The notes beneath the pieces were generated by a model. That model had not been told where the DNA came from and searched no databases. It was given only the letters and a program-made list of their open reading frames with translations. Shown here piece by piece: positions 19,801 to 25,678 of a DNA stretch of 32,218 bases; position 1 is the first letter of the stretch, and every line of letters begins with the position of its first letter. Origin of the DNA: an uncultured Prevotellaceae bacterium (GTDB taxonomy: Bacteria > Bacteroidota > Bacteroidia > Bacteroidales > Bacteroidaceae); NCBI GenBank assembly GCA_946403615.1, contig CAMJAO010000002.1:1-32218 (forward strand), read 5' to 3'. Made by a program: the position numbers and the translations under genes.

Positions 19801-21125
19801 TCAGGGTTGGTCAGTTCGCTGCTCTTGATGGAGTTGTTGTCCAACCACTCTACGGGCACATTCAGCACCATGTACTGATAATATTTGTTGGCTTCCAAAG
19901 AAGTATCGGTATAACCTTGTGTCTGACTGTCGTAAATGGCATCGTTTGAGCCGCGCTGTGTCCATGTTGCTCCCGATTCCGGAGAACCGTTCTTGTCGGT
20001 TGGCCGGCGGTAGATATAAGGCACAGACCGGCGGATGAAGTAATCGCCTGTAGCAAAGGCGTTCCATGAGAGCACTGCCTGTTTGTCGTATTGATTGTAT
20101 TCAGCCGTCAACCCGAAAGGCTCTGGCACTTCCGGCATGAAGTCATTCAACTTTCTTGAATAATCTTGCAACTTTTTATTCTTGTCGTTGCTCCATTTCA
20201 AACCGGCTGTGGCTTGAAGCGTCATGTCTATGCGTTTGAAGTTGCCTACCTCTTCTGGTATAGCCACATCATAGGGGTTTCTCATACCAGCTTTTCCCTC
20301 AAGTCTGTCGGTTTTGTAGAAATAACTCCCGTCTTGCAGTGTATATTTTAATTGTAAATCATAAGTGATGTAATGAGACACATGATCTTGCATCTCTGCA
20401 GGTATATCATCCTTAAAACCAGGCAGGGTAAAGGTTATTTTGTCGTATGACAATCGGTCGTGGAAAATGCCACTGCCGAAATCAACACTCGACAGACCTA
20501 AATCACTGCTGCAATAGGCGCTGCCCATGTTGCGGTTCTTGGTCGAACCGCCGTTGTGGATGAATTCATAATTGAAATACCATGTCTTTCCGGCCATGTC
20601 GGCGTTCCAGTAGTAGTCTATCTCAACGCACGGACGAAGTTCGGACGACGATTTTCTGATGGTGTATCTTACCTTGTTCGGACGTTTCTTTCGCACGTTG
20701 TTGTCGTTGCCGTCGCCCCATTCGTCCCATGTGGCAAACTGAATGACGGTATTGCCGTAAATGGAGTTGGTAAGAATGGCTTTGGTGCCCTCCAACACGT
20801 TGCGCGAGAAGATTTCCTTGTTTGTGCTGTCGTCTTCTCCCTGATCGCACTCTACATCCATCAGGTGCAGATGTGTGCCCGTCTGGTTAGAGCCGCTCCA
20901 TGCATGGATACTACCCACACGGCACCATGTGTCCTTGTTCTTACCATCCATAATCATGATGGAGAAATGCACATGGTCCTTGTATTGGGTGACCGTGAAG
21001 TTTTTATCATAGTCTAGTTCATCAGCCAGGGCAGGACTGACCATAAACGAGAACAACATGACTATCATCCAAGTCCAAAACCTGGACGAAGAAATAACCT
21101 GAGAATGAAGTCTTTGGTATTTCAT
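10884..21125 (-). CDS. Giant secreted multidomain protein (~3413 aa), paralog 2, same architecture as paralog 1
   Basis: ORF 10884-21179; the preferred start is the internal ATG at 21125 (MKYQRLHSQVISSSRFWTWMIVMLFSFMVSPALADE), which aligns with paralog 1 and gives a clean signal peptide. Tail WFTLQGVKLNHRPAQQGVYLHRGEKVVIKRR. Confidence 0.95.
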   Translation of the reverse strand: MKYQRLHSQVISSSRFWTWMIVMLFSFMVSPALADELDYDKNFTVTQYKDHVHFSIMIMDGKNKDTWCRVGSIHAWSGSNQTGTHLHLMDVECDQGEDDSTNKEIFSRNVLEGTKAILTNSIYGNTVIQFATWDEWGDGNDNNVRKKRPNKVRYTIRKSSSELRPCVEIDYYWNADMAGKTWYFNYEFIHNGGSTKNRNMGSAYCSSDLGLSSVDFGSGIFHDRLSYDKITFTLPGFKDDIPAEMQDHVSHYITYDLQLKYTLQDGSYFYKTDRLEGKAGMRNPYDVAIPEEVGNFKRIDMTLQATAGLKWSNDKNKKLQDYSRKLNDFMPEVPEPFGLTAEYNQYDKQAVLSWNAFATGDYFIRRSVPYIYRRPTDKNGSPESGATWTQRGSNDAIYDSQTQGYTDTSLEANKYYQYMVLNVPVEWLDNNSIKSSELTNPEERLINRLGHCVSEPIATLPNVSIYNLAQDTTVTDKVRLTWEYSRVPVNADNVNFEVKRRLKGSSEWANYGNATLPSAPTAGSVASFTDTDLPSVSETFEYKIVLNINDGKNTFESDVITAGLLSGSVVLSVDATKGTHEDVVRVLWKVKQVGTANSNFEVSRRYAGSTDEFMKIYSVSGNTDNYTYEDNTVQPGYYYEYKVECYSGDKDTYTDNNYQNVLSDVGFCQARGVISGRISFGTGTAVENVRVSLRSSEDPESNGARGYSQHVNGASTGITWAADSVETSKLFGDNQDYSLQMFVRPDEGMANGAVLSEIPGVGRLLLGSKTAEGHKVILEKYGMKTTEKGSYSSIIQFRGVLYYKDINEPTRETMFGTVYNTTTAYGMFNELLNDGYTMIDDVTLGPDSENPAYVNIKIFQKETTLDVNMVISNTSWKGTLYDTRQVLPATIYSSFTLQKIGDELKLIINDSTTVSSQFVQTGEKDYHFSDNNSYLYPEATVYADCLHSAIVNGTLDSWLDKWVRRNLSPNGTKTTDIRKFMKNFSVGGADDSTEETAFKGHVTEVRVWNHVLTESEMTSYADRVMNGREPGLKLYWPMDEGIDRFVFDASYSNDVPNGRHATVGNNILSSRLIPSEEQLSRYGMTNANGEYIIRGIPFVGSGSTYTVTPTKNIHTFNPMTRNGFIGNGSLALNNFDFTDQSSFPVRGTVTYLNTNIPADSIQFKIDGSLVQDKNGASMSDSNGEFEISVPIGEHLIEAYKNGHRLTSFPLNGSTYDFHQGETINFIDSTLVNVTGRINGGFSDQNEPVGFGRSENRLGKATIKLSLGKESMCSFNYILNEHGEGSFGTTDLPVESATPEIKSTSRRGGGSHDDTYYIYITTDEKTGEYSALLPPLKYKVESITFDGGSDYDDLPIFAQNLPIIDATNTIKESMMKDTLTVDGIKTEYYYSAKMNRQYRATPTILVSQRGMKNGAFGEEKVPVLNLDNSIDSVAVIRYTDTGYQYIYDYPLFRQEQNYEFDIDVFEHYVNQDSGKEYKEIPLDANINIYNEGCMSTTVYAETVTIDGQEVEAGTAYEVQHIKAKADKKGHISYLWKGGWPNLADGHLRNITISTEIGGRTTMWKAPGSSSDALDAILLGSMITGKNFVTSGPDHVDMILRRPPGSTSVASLQTETLTTNTTGECTNENSTFGGGAYISATPTFEISQGTVLGIAILAKSKFKIIIDENLQDFDTYGSSVTVSDADTYSVTEQMKTPSNAKFVQYQGDTYIGRASNLLFGKGRELNLFKNSDGTYSIDTKESICVGQSFTTTFVYPQAHIEETLIPNWEAILDEKLVYMEGDLYAKKEELKVPGKVMYYTNYKRGDREYAHTNGDTDFWTPEQIKAAHGFPSYIIVNGTEQEGVNDEVNWYIEQIRLWKERIKDNEKDKLDAFSNEKYFLDNYSIAGGTSVSQTNKHTHTKNTSHKHTYNYNLNSETHLGAMLNDAGSYAIIKYTSNEGWTKDTTTVNSNTQTVSWTLSDAEPTTSLSVDVYKSPSGWGPIFRTRGGQTSNPYEGATYTKYYNEGTKLDEATMRVEYPVLRVNGANRITDVPVGGEAKFNLVLSNLSETNTPSKYVLEAIDGSNPQGAILTIDGTPLSMGYTGRTVRLAGNESVHKTLFVKQSDRSITKYEDIRLVLRSEKDVRTHSDTIRLSVEFVPASAIVELKVSRTVLNLPDFNNKGGFETTIYNLDRQDEGLKGIRLQYRRKGTDSWGVIKQWSLDPKKVGNGYEPMPEGSSFTVPVSFPSDGEYEMRAQTFGTYGDEEDEEDEEVEEVTYETDIITVVQDLRGPKILGMPSPENGILTYLNRNNMHVRYNEVLNGNTLSHTDNFVIEGELNNSSVDEAYADVAYQLNSSPCYTEATYTLENKDVAVGMWFYRQGDGIIMTIGKDRLFFSLSTINGGKVLLGLGEGNESVQSDVMLPENKWNYIAISYKHSTEEDSNNYLTVMYVNSETDPVYIVKDMVVNEMFGNGQIGIGGFNMKGMMHDLTLWNTYKSVTELYETRDETKANYTPGLIGYWRMDEGHGTTLADKVRSRDITLPTESWYINNRNLAAHLDGTNPFKVDISTFVPRATDNFAVELWFRAEQTASNANAKLLSALNSLEVGFKDSKLVLSKSTRTVDANNVEQVTVAEEITLSNANYIDNQWHHFALNVRRGTSAVAYIDGQPVKTMPETSIPAVNSHYLVIGGELTLLDEQGTNAGGTTNLFTGDIDEVRIWNAAITSKLLDKRRYERLDSTYSGLIGYFPMESIHRTTAGTVEATFTTKNFGNNKVHRLTAEGQVTESVNAPALKPGSQHMRLNQNEFDFTAANDDIYFSFKPFMLPKMDGNDFSVTIENIKDEHGNPSEPVEWMFHADFASLNWDVEAIDLEKEWDSSLTFDMKVNNYADVGDTQIYEIIGLPSWITVDETIGIMNKNVETISFTILPSVPVGRYEEYIYISDNHGIKRMFQLNLKVKGNEPDWSVNPSLYESNMSLCGQIYIDDKIHTNPDSKIAAFDAYGNCCGVAGPKYMPSRDSYYINMVIYGGSSSELSTSERNLTFKMYDASTGKTYSVVEFSLPNKGKPSVLTYAPDALYGTYDEPVAFYATDQLQQVVQLEKGWTWMSIFVQPQSTDIADVLPKNANDLKKLQNIKGHKAFATVNKSGSGIMGELTEIVPGNMYKIQTSGKINLELIGSVINVREQSQTIYPGHNWIGTLSNVVMSPEQAFADLAPVNGDMVKTRGAFSSYRDGIWEGELRNIVPGEGYIYTSKDTKEKTFHYPTVSGGLAASNAASFTWRAPLRRTMSYEPVDEHLYPDNMNMIAVVKKDGSLVEDAEVAAFVNGECRGAVDYNNGYYFLTVLGSSSEDLNETVEIIVRIGGEEYAVASQPFVSDAFYGTLDEPYVLDVDATAIRTVTFDDIDDDEDWFTLQGVKLNHRPAQQGVYLHRGEKVVIKRR

Positions 21126-21222
21126 AACAGTTAAATAATAATTGTACGTATATTTTACGTCACTTGCACCTTGAATCATTTTAATTAATGAGGTGCTGTC
21201 GATGGCGTATCCTTTTGTTGTG

Positions 21223-21230
21223 CAAAGATA
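21223..21230 (-). promoter_or_regulatory. -7 box of giant gene 2 (TATCTTTG)
   Basis: Matches TAnnTTTG and shares TATCTTTGCAC with giant gene 1; no good TTTG at 19-21 bp upstream. Confidence 0.5.
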
Positions 21231-21284
21231 TGTTTAGGTGATGAAACCTTTTGTTGTTTTTCTGTCTATTTCTTGATTTTGTTC

Positions 21285-21310
21285 GGACAAGTATATAAAT
21301 TTCGGACAAA
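21285..21310 (-). promoter_or_regulatory. Candidate operator upstream of giant gene 2: GGACAAG-N12-GGACAAA (within TTCGGACAA direct repeats)
   Basis: Direct repeats TTCGGACAA at 21282-21290 and 21301-21309, starts 19 bp apart; GGACAA start is 55 bp from the edge of the -7 box, as in giant gene 1 (56 bp). Confidence 0.45.
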
Positions 21311-21369
21311 TCAGGGCTTTTAGTCAAAAAATGTCTGTTCTAGTCGCTGTTTTATGTCTGAATAAAGAG

Positions 21370-21452
21370 AGAAGTTAAGTGGTTTATTCTCAGGTCGAAA
21401 TTCCAGCTGAAATAACTGAGATGTACGCCTGAGACATAATTACTTAACTTCT
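21370..21452 (-). repeat. Nested inverted repeat / long hairpin after the 67-aa gene
   Basis: Outer arms AGAAGTTAAGT (21370-21380) / ACTTAACTTCT (21442-21452); inner arms TCTCAGG (21388-21394) / CCTGAGA (21428-21434); symmetric 7-nt internal loops. Confidence 0.6.
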
Positions 21453-21467
21453 ATCGTTCTTGCCGCG

Positions 21468-21671
21468 TTATTCTTCCCAAACGGATTTCTCGCGGATGTC
21501 TGTTTCGTCTTCGAAGTTGTTCATCTGGTTGCCTTCGCCCAAAGAGGCGTCTATTTCTCCGCCAGACACCGTGATGAGACCCGATTCGGTTTCAGGGTCG
21601 AAGGAATTGTTCAACAGTGGGGCATAACGCACCACTTTACATGCAGGAATGATATATTGTTGCTTTTTCAT
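21468..21671 (-). CDS. Small 67-aa protein of the MKKxxYIxPAxxVV type, unknown function
   Basis: Complete ORF MKKQQYIIPACKVVRYAPLLNNSFDPETESGLITVSGGEIDASLGEGNQMNNFEDETDIREKSVWEE, 57 nt downstream of and co-oriented with the 374-aa gene; resembles short acidic-tailed proteins I recall from Prevotella/Bacteroides genomes. Confidence 0.7.
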   Translation of the reverse strand: MKKQQYIIPACKVVRYAPLLNNSFDPETESGLITVSGGEIDASLGEGNQMNNFEDETDIREKSVWEE

Positions 21672-21728
21672 TTTCTAAAATAATTTGCCGAATGAAGGCA
21701 TGTCTGTTTTCTACTTACTCCTTTTATC

Positions 21729-22853
21729 TTACTTCCTGATTACCACTTTCTTGCTTCCGTTCAGATAAATGCCTGATTTCACAGGGCGTGTGGTGAGACG
21801 TTGTCCTGAAAGTGTGAACCACTCGTCGGACTCGGCATCGGTCACTTCGATCAGTTTCATGTTCTCGATCCCGTCAATCACATCCTCTACGATGAAGGGT
21901 GAGAGAGCCGCATTGGCGCCCATCGACTTCAAATCTTCGGTCGGCACCTGCAAATATGCGCGGTTGGCACCGAGAGTGCCACCTGAGGTGGGGTGGAACT
22001 TGCCTTGATAGAGTACCATGTTGGTCTTGTTGCCGTCGGTCTTTCCGATGGTTGTAGGCTCTGTGACACCTACCAGCATGTTGTCGTTGTAGGTGATAGT
22101 GGTGTTGACGCGCTTCAGATAGACGGTGCTCGAGGTGTTTTCAATATGGTGCATCAGCACTCCCTCGCCAGCCACGACGTATTTTACACGTTTGATGTAT
22201 ATCTCTTTCGTCTCACTGCGCATCTCTGTGGGGATATAAAAAAGGAACTGCGCATCCTGACTCTCGTCATAGAAGGTGGCATTGCCACAGAATGTGCCTA
22301 ATTCGCCATTGAGCGTGAATTTGCCGTAAACCTCGGCATCGCCGAACTCCTGGTCAGAAACCAGCGCGGCAGGCAGGTTCACTGCCACATCCTCGGTCAG
22401 GATACTCTTGAGTGTACTTGTGGTAAAGTGAATGCCGTCATCGTCCGGGTCAACATATCCGTCAATTTCTATCGTGTTGACGAGATGATCTTCACCCAAT
22501 CGCATCATCAGGGTGCGAATGTTGTCTACCGACATGCCGCTGCCAAGATTGAGATACTCCAATTGGTCGAGAACGTCATCAAGCGAACCACTCGCAAAAA
22601 CTGGGTCGCCGCCATCGATGTAAAGACTCTGCAAATGGCTGCATCCCCAAAAAGCACCTTCTTGCACTTCGGTTACAGTCGAGGGGATGGTCAGTGATTC
22701 TTGACTCCATGCTGATTCGTTCACTCCAACGATAATGGTTTGTTCGTCATCGTCGTAAATGAAATAATCATTCTGGTCATCTGCCAAGATTTGCAGATTA
22801 ACGCACATGAGAAAAAAAAATACAATTTTTGAAACTTTGTAAAGTTGTGTCAT
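21729..22853 (-). CDS. Secreted BspA/LRR-like protein (374 aa) with C-terminal sorting-like tail
   Basis: Signal peptide MTQLYKVSKIVFFFLMCVNLQILADD; LRR_5/BspA-like segment LTIPSTVTEVQEGAFWGCSHLQSLYI; tail EWFTLSGQRLTTRPVKSGIYLNGSKKVVIRK. Confidence 0.85.
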   Translation of the reverse strand: MTQLYKVSKIVFFFLMCVNLQILADDQNDYFIYDDDEQTIIVGVNESAWSQESLTIPSTVTEVQEGAFWGCSHLQSLYIDGGDPVFASGSLDDVLDQLEYLNLGSGMSVDNIRTLMMRLGEDHLVNTIEIDGYVDPDDDGIHFTTSTLKSILTEDVAVNLPAALVSDQEFGDAEVYGKFTLNGELGTFCGNATFYDESQDAQFLFYIPTEMRSETKEIYIKRVKYVVAGEGVLMHHIENTSSTVYLKRVNTTITYNDNMLVGVTEPTTIGKTDGNKTNMVLYQGKFHPTSGGTLGANRAYLQVPTEDLKSMGANAALSPFIVEDVIDGIENMKLIEVTDAESDEWFTLSGQRLTTRPVKSGIYLNGSKKVVIRK

Positions 22854-22954
22854 TGTGTATAATTATTGAAAATTTTCTGCATATTTGTGTTAAGCCTATC
22901 GTGTACATAGAGTGCAATACGATATAATGAGCAGATATATTTGAATTTGGGGTG

Positions 22955-22962
22955 CAAAGTTA
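22955..22962 (-). promoter_or_regulatory. -7 box (TAACTTTG) upstream of the 374-aa gene
   Basis: Matches TAnnTTTG on the minus strand, about 100 nt upstream of the ATG; no convincing -33 box. Confidence 0.35.
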
Positions 22963-23071
22963 TGGTATATTTATGAAATAGTTCTCATTTTTTTGTAAAA
23001 AAAATAAAATCGGGTTAAAATGGCCCGTTTTTGTTCCTGTTTTAACAAAAGATGCTATTAATCAAATAGAT

Positions 23072-23114
23072 AACACTGATAAATCCGCTGAAGTGAAACG
23101 AATTTATCAGTGTT
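23072..23114 (-). terminator. Strong hairpin downstream of the TonB-dependent receptor (AACACTGATAAAT-N17-ATTTATCAGTGTT)
   Basis: Perfect 13-bp inverted repeat, 47 nt past the stop at 23162; no strong U-tract, so terminator function is tentative. Confidence 0.45.
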
Positions 23115-23161
23115 GACATCAAAATTTGCCAAATGGGTATATTTGTAATAAATATAAGTGC

Positions 23162-25258
23162 CTAAAACGCTATGGGCACCACGATTTTCAGGGTCACATT
23201 GCGCCCCATGTTGTATATGCCCTGACGGCCGGTCACACGGTTCAGGTCGGCGTATTTCAGACGGCTCAGATGGCTTTGGTAGGCTCGGTTGGTCAGGTTG
23301 TCGGCATTCAGATACACTTCGGCGATTTTCTTTCCGTGCCAAAGTATGTCTGTGCCAGCCGACATGTTCAACAGCGTGTACGATGGCGTGGCGGTTTCAG
23401 TATTGTCTGCGCGGTAATAGTGGTCTTGACGCAGATAACACTCCAGACCCACCGAGACGAAAGCATTGGTGAACGCGGAGTGGTGTTCGTGTGTGATTTC
23501 CCATTTCAGGTCACTCGTCCACCGTGGAGCGGGCGTGAAGGGCAGATAGCGTGTCTCCGCTGGTTGGTGCAACTGCCTTGCGTCGACGTATGAGAAGGTG
23601 TTCTCAAAGTGGATGCTGTGGATGGGGTGGAGGTCGACACCAGCTTCGAAACCTAACAACCGCGCGTCACCCGAGTCGAACTGATAGGTGAGATAGCCCT
23701 CTTCCATCGTCTCGTTGATGCGCCGCGAGAATATGTAATGATCGATGCGGTTGGCGAAGAAAGCCACTTGTGCTGATAGATAGCGCGTGGCGATGTCGAT
23801 GCCCAAGTCGGCCTGTATGCTCTGTTCCGCTTTCAATGATTGGTCGCCCAGTTCGTAGCGCACGGTGCCTTCATGCACACCGTTCGATGCCAGTTCGCTC
23901 ATGTTGGGAGCGCGGTATCCGCGAGCCACATTCAGACGGACGTTGAGTTGGCGGTTCACGTTCCACACGGCCCCGATGCTGCCCGACAGTCCGTTGAAAT
24001 GACGATGGAAATCGGCAAAACGCTCTTCATCATCGTCGATGAGACGGTGACTGTGCAGGTCGCGACGGTCGAAGCGCAAGCCACCGTTGAGGGTCCAGTT
24101 GTTAAAGGTGCGTGTAGCGGTGGCATACACTCCGGCATCAAACAAATGATAGGCGGGGATGAGGTATTCGTCGCCTTTGTTGAGCGATCGTTGGTACATG
24201 CCGTTGACGCCGGCTGCCAGTTTCCATCCTTCTAACTCCTCGGTCAGATAGCGCACATCGTAGGTGAGGGTGTGCTGCTGGAAATAGAGACCATATTCGT
24301 CGGCGCTCTCCTCAAACTCCTGGCGGCGGTTTTGCTGATAGCCGACAATGGCTTTCAGCGAACCGTGAGGAAGGTAGAACGCATTGTCGGAAATGGCTTT
24401 GTAATGATAAACCTGCTGGAAGGGCAGTCCGTGGGCGTAAGTCTTCACATTGTCGGTCGACGACTCCAATTCGCCCGTTTCTTCGTCACGCTCGCCCTCA
24501 ATGATGCTCGGGGTGAGATGGTAATAGCCGAGTTTCAGATGGGAATGACCCCAATATCGGTTCAGACCGATCATGCCCGACAATGCCTGCTCACGGAATT
24601 GTGAGTTGGGCACATAGCCGTCGTATTTGTTTTTGTAGGCGTGTGCCATCTTGCCGCTGTAGCGCGCGTTCCACACCAATCCCTTCTGATTGCCTGCCAT
24701 ATTGAGCGAATAACCCCAAAGACCGTTGTTGGTCTGGTATTCGGTGCTCACGTTTCCACGTATCTCTCCGTCGGAGAGGGTAGGGGCGCCATGGAAGATG
24801 ACAACGCCAGCCATCGCGTCTGAACCGTACATCAGCGAGGCAGGACCTTTCAGCACTTCTACGGAGTGCACCTCTTGTGCGTCTATCTCGATGCCGTGCT
24901 CGTCGCCCCACTGCTGACCCTCTTGACGCACTCCGTCATTCATCACGATAATTCGGTTATAGCCCAAGCCGCGGATGACGGGCTTGGAGATGCCGCTGCC
25001 CGTGGTGATTTGGCTGATGCCTGGTTGGTGGGCAATGGCATCGACGATGTTGGTGGCTGCAGTAGCGTGCAAATCGCTCAGGGTCATGATGCTCACTGGT
25101 GCCGTGGCTTGTTTCAACTTGATGCTTCCTGCTACGCCGGTCACCACGATTTCATTCAAATTCAGATGTTGGTAAAATATATCGGTGCTATCCGATACTT
25201 CTTGGGCTTGCACTGCCGCGCCGCACGCCAGCAATGCCGCCATGATATATTGTCTCAT
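23162..25258 (-). CDS. TonB-dependent outer-membrane receptor (698 aa), plausibly metal uptake (ZnuD-like)
   Basis: Signal peptide; plug-domain sequence IVVTGVAGSIKLKQATAPVSIMTLSDL...RGLGYNRIIVMNDGVRQEGQQWGDEHGIEID...VEVLKGPASLMYGSDAMAGVV; C-terminal Phe after VVPIAF; His-rich stretches. Confidence 0.92.
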   Translation of the reverse strand: MRQYIMAALLACGAAVQAQEVSDSTDIFYQHLNLNEIVVTGVAGSIKLKQATAPVSIMTLSDLHATAATNIVDAIAHQPGISQITTGSGISKPVIRGLGYNRIIVMNDGVRQEGQQWGDEHGIEIDAQEVHSVEVLKGPASLMYGSDAMAGVVIFHGAPTLSDGEIRGNVSTEYQTNNGLWGYSLNMAGNQKGLVWNARYSGKMAHAYKNKYDGYVPNSQFREQALSGMIGLNRYWGHSHLKLGYYHLTPSIIEGERDEETGELESSTDNVKTYAHGLPFQQVYHYKAISDNAFYLPHGSLKAIVGYQQNRRQEFEESADEYGLYFQQHTLTYDVRYLTEELEGWKLAAGVNGMYQRSLNKGDEYLIPAYHLFDAGVYATATRTFNNWTLNGGLRFDRRDLHSHRLIDDDEERFADFHRHFNGLSGSIGAVWNVNRQLNVRLNVARGYRAPNMSELASNGVHEGTVRYELGDQSLKAEQSIQADLGIDIATRYLSAQVAFFANRIDHYIFSRRINETMEEGYLTYQFDSGDARLLGFEAGVDLHPIHSIHFENTFSYVDARQLHQPAETRYLPFTPAPRWTSDLKWEITHEHHSAFTNAFVSVGLECYLRQDHYYRADNTETATPSYTLLNMSAGTDILWHGKKIAEVYLNADNLTNRAYQSHLSRLKYADLNRVTGRQGIYNMGRNVTLKIVVPIAF

Positions 25259-25294
25259 TATAAAATGTCGAAAATTAATGTTATAAACAATTAC

Positions 25295-25320
25295 GCCTAG
25301 GTGGCTAGATGTTCCTAGGC
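25295..25320. repeat. Inverted repeat GCCTAGG-N12-CCTAGGC with an extra CTAG in the spacer
   Basis: Read directly (gcctaggtggctagatgttcctaggc); lies between the His/Cys-rich gene and the TonB receptor gene. Confidence 0.5.
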
Positions 25321-25339
25321 TGTCTTAAATCCTCTAAAA

Positions 25340-25678
25340 TCATCCAAGGATTGTGGGCGGAGCGCGTAGGCTTGGTTGTCTTTCTTTCCCCTTGACGGGT
25401 GCTGAAAGGAAGCTGGCACCCTGTTGGCGGGTGGCAGCCATCAGAATAGAAATACCTAAAGCGGTACTGCCAAGAAATACAATAGAAGTGAACTGACATA
25501 GCACACAGTCGCAGTTGTGGTCTCCCAAAATGCTGAAGTGTCCGGCGTGTGCCACATGATGGTCGCAGTCGGCGCATGCTGCCACACTCGTAGTCGACTC
25601 ATGGCTGTGCAGCACCGTCATCACCATCATCGGCACAAATACCGATAACAGCAACCAAGCGGTCAGCCGTCGTTTCAT
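25340..25678 (-). CDS. Small His/Cys-rich membrane or secreted protein, probably co-transcribed with the TonB receptor
   Basis: MKRRLTAWLLLSVFVPMMVMTVLHSHESTTSVAACADCDHHVAHAGHFSILGDHNCDCVLCQFTSIVFLG...; ORF could begin at 25702 (MHKKRTLEM). Metal-ligand-rich segment HSH...CADCDHHVAHAGH...HNCDCVLC. Confidence 0.7.
   Translation of the reverse strand: MKRRLTAWLLLSVFVPMMVMTVLHSHESTTSVAACADCDHHVAHAGHFSILGDHNCDCVLCQFTSIVFLGSTALGISILMAATRQQGASFLSAPVKGKERQPSLRAPPTILG

Noticed and set aside
258-21125. Considered a CRISPR, transposon or prophage origin for the repeated sequence
   Set aside because: No spacer-repeat array, transposase, integrase, phage gene or terminal inverted repeats seen; the repetition is explained by tandem gene duplication.
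21126-21179. N-terminal extension MIQGASDVKYTYNYYLTV of giant gene 2
   Set aside because: Disrupts the signal-peptide layout and has no counterpart in paralog 1; ATG 21125 is preferred.
23005-23040. Possible plus-strand terminator cgggttaaaatggcccgttttt
   Set aside because: Only a 4-5 bp stem and no plus-strand gene upstream of it.
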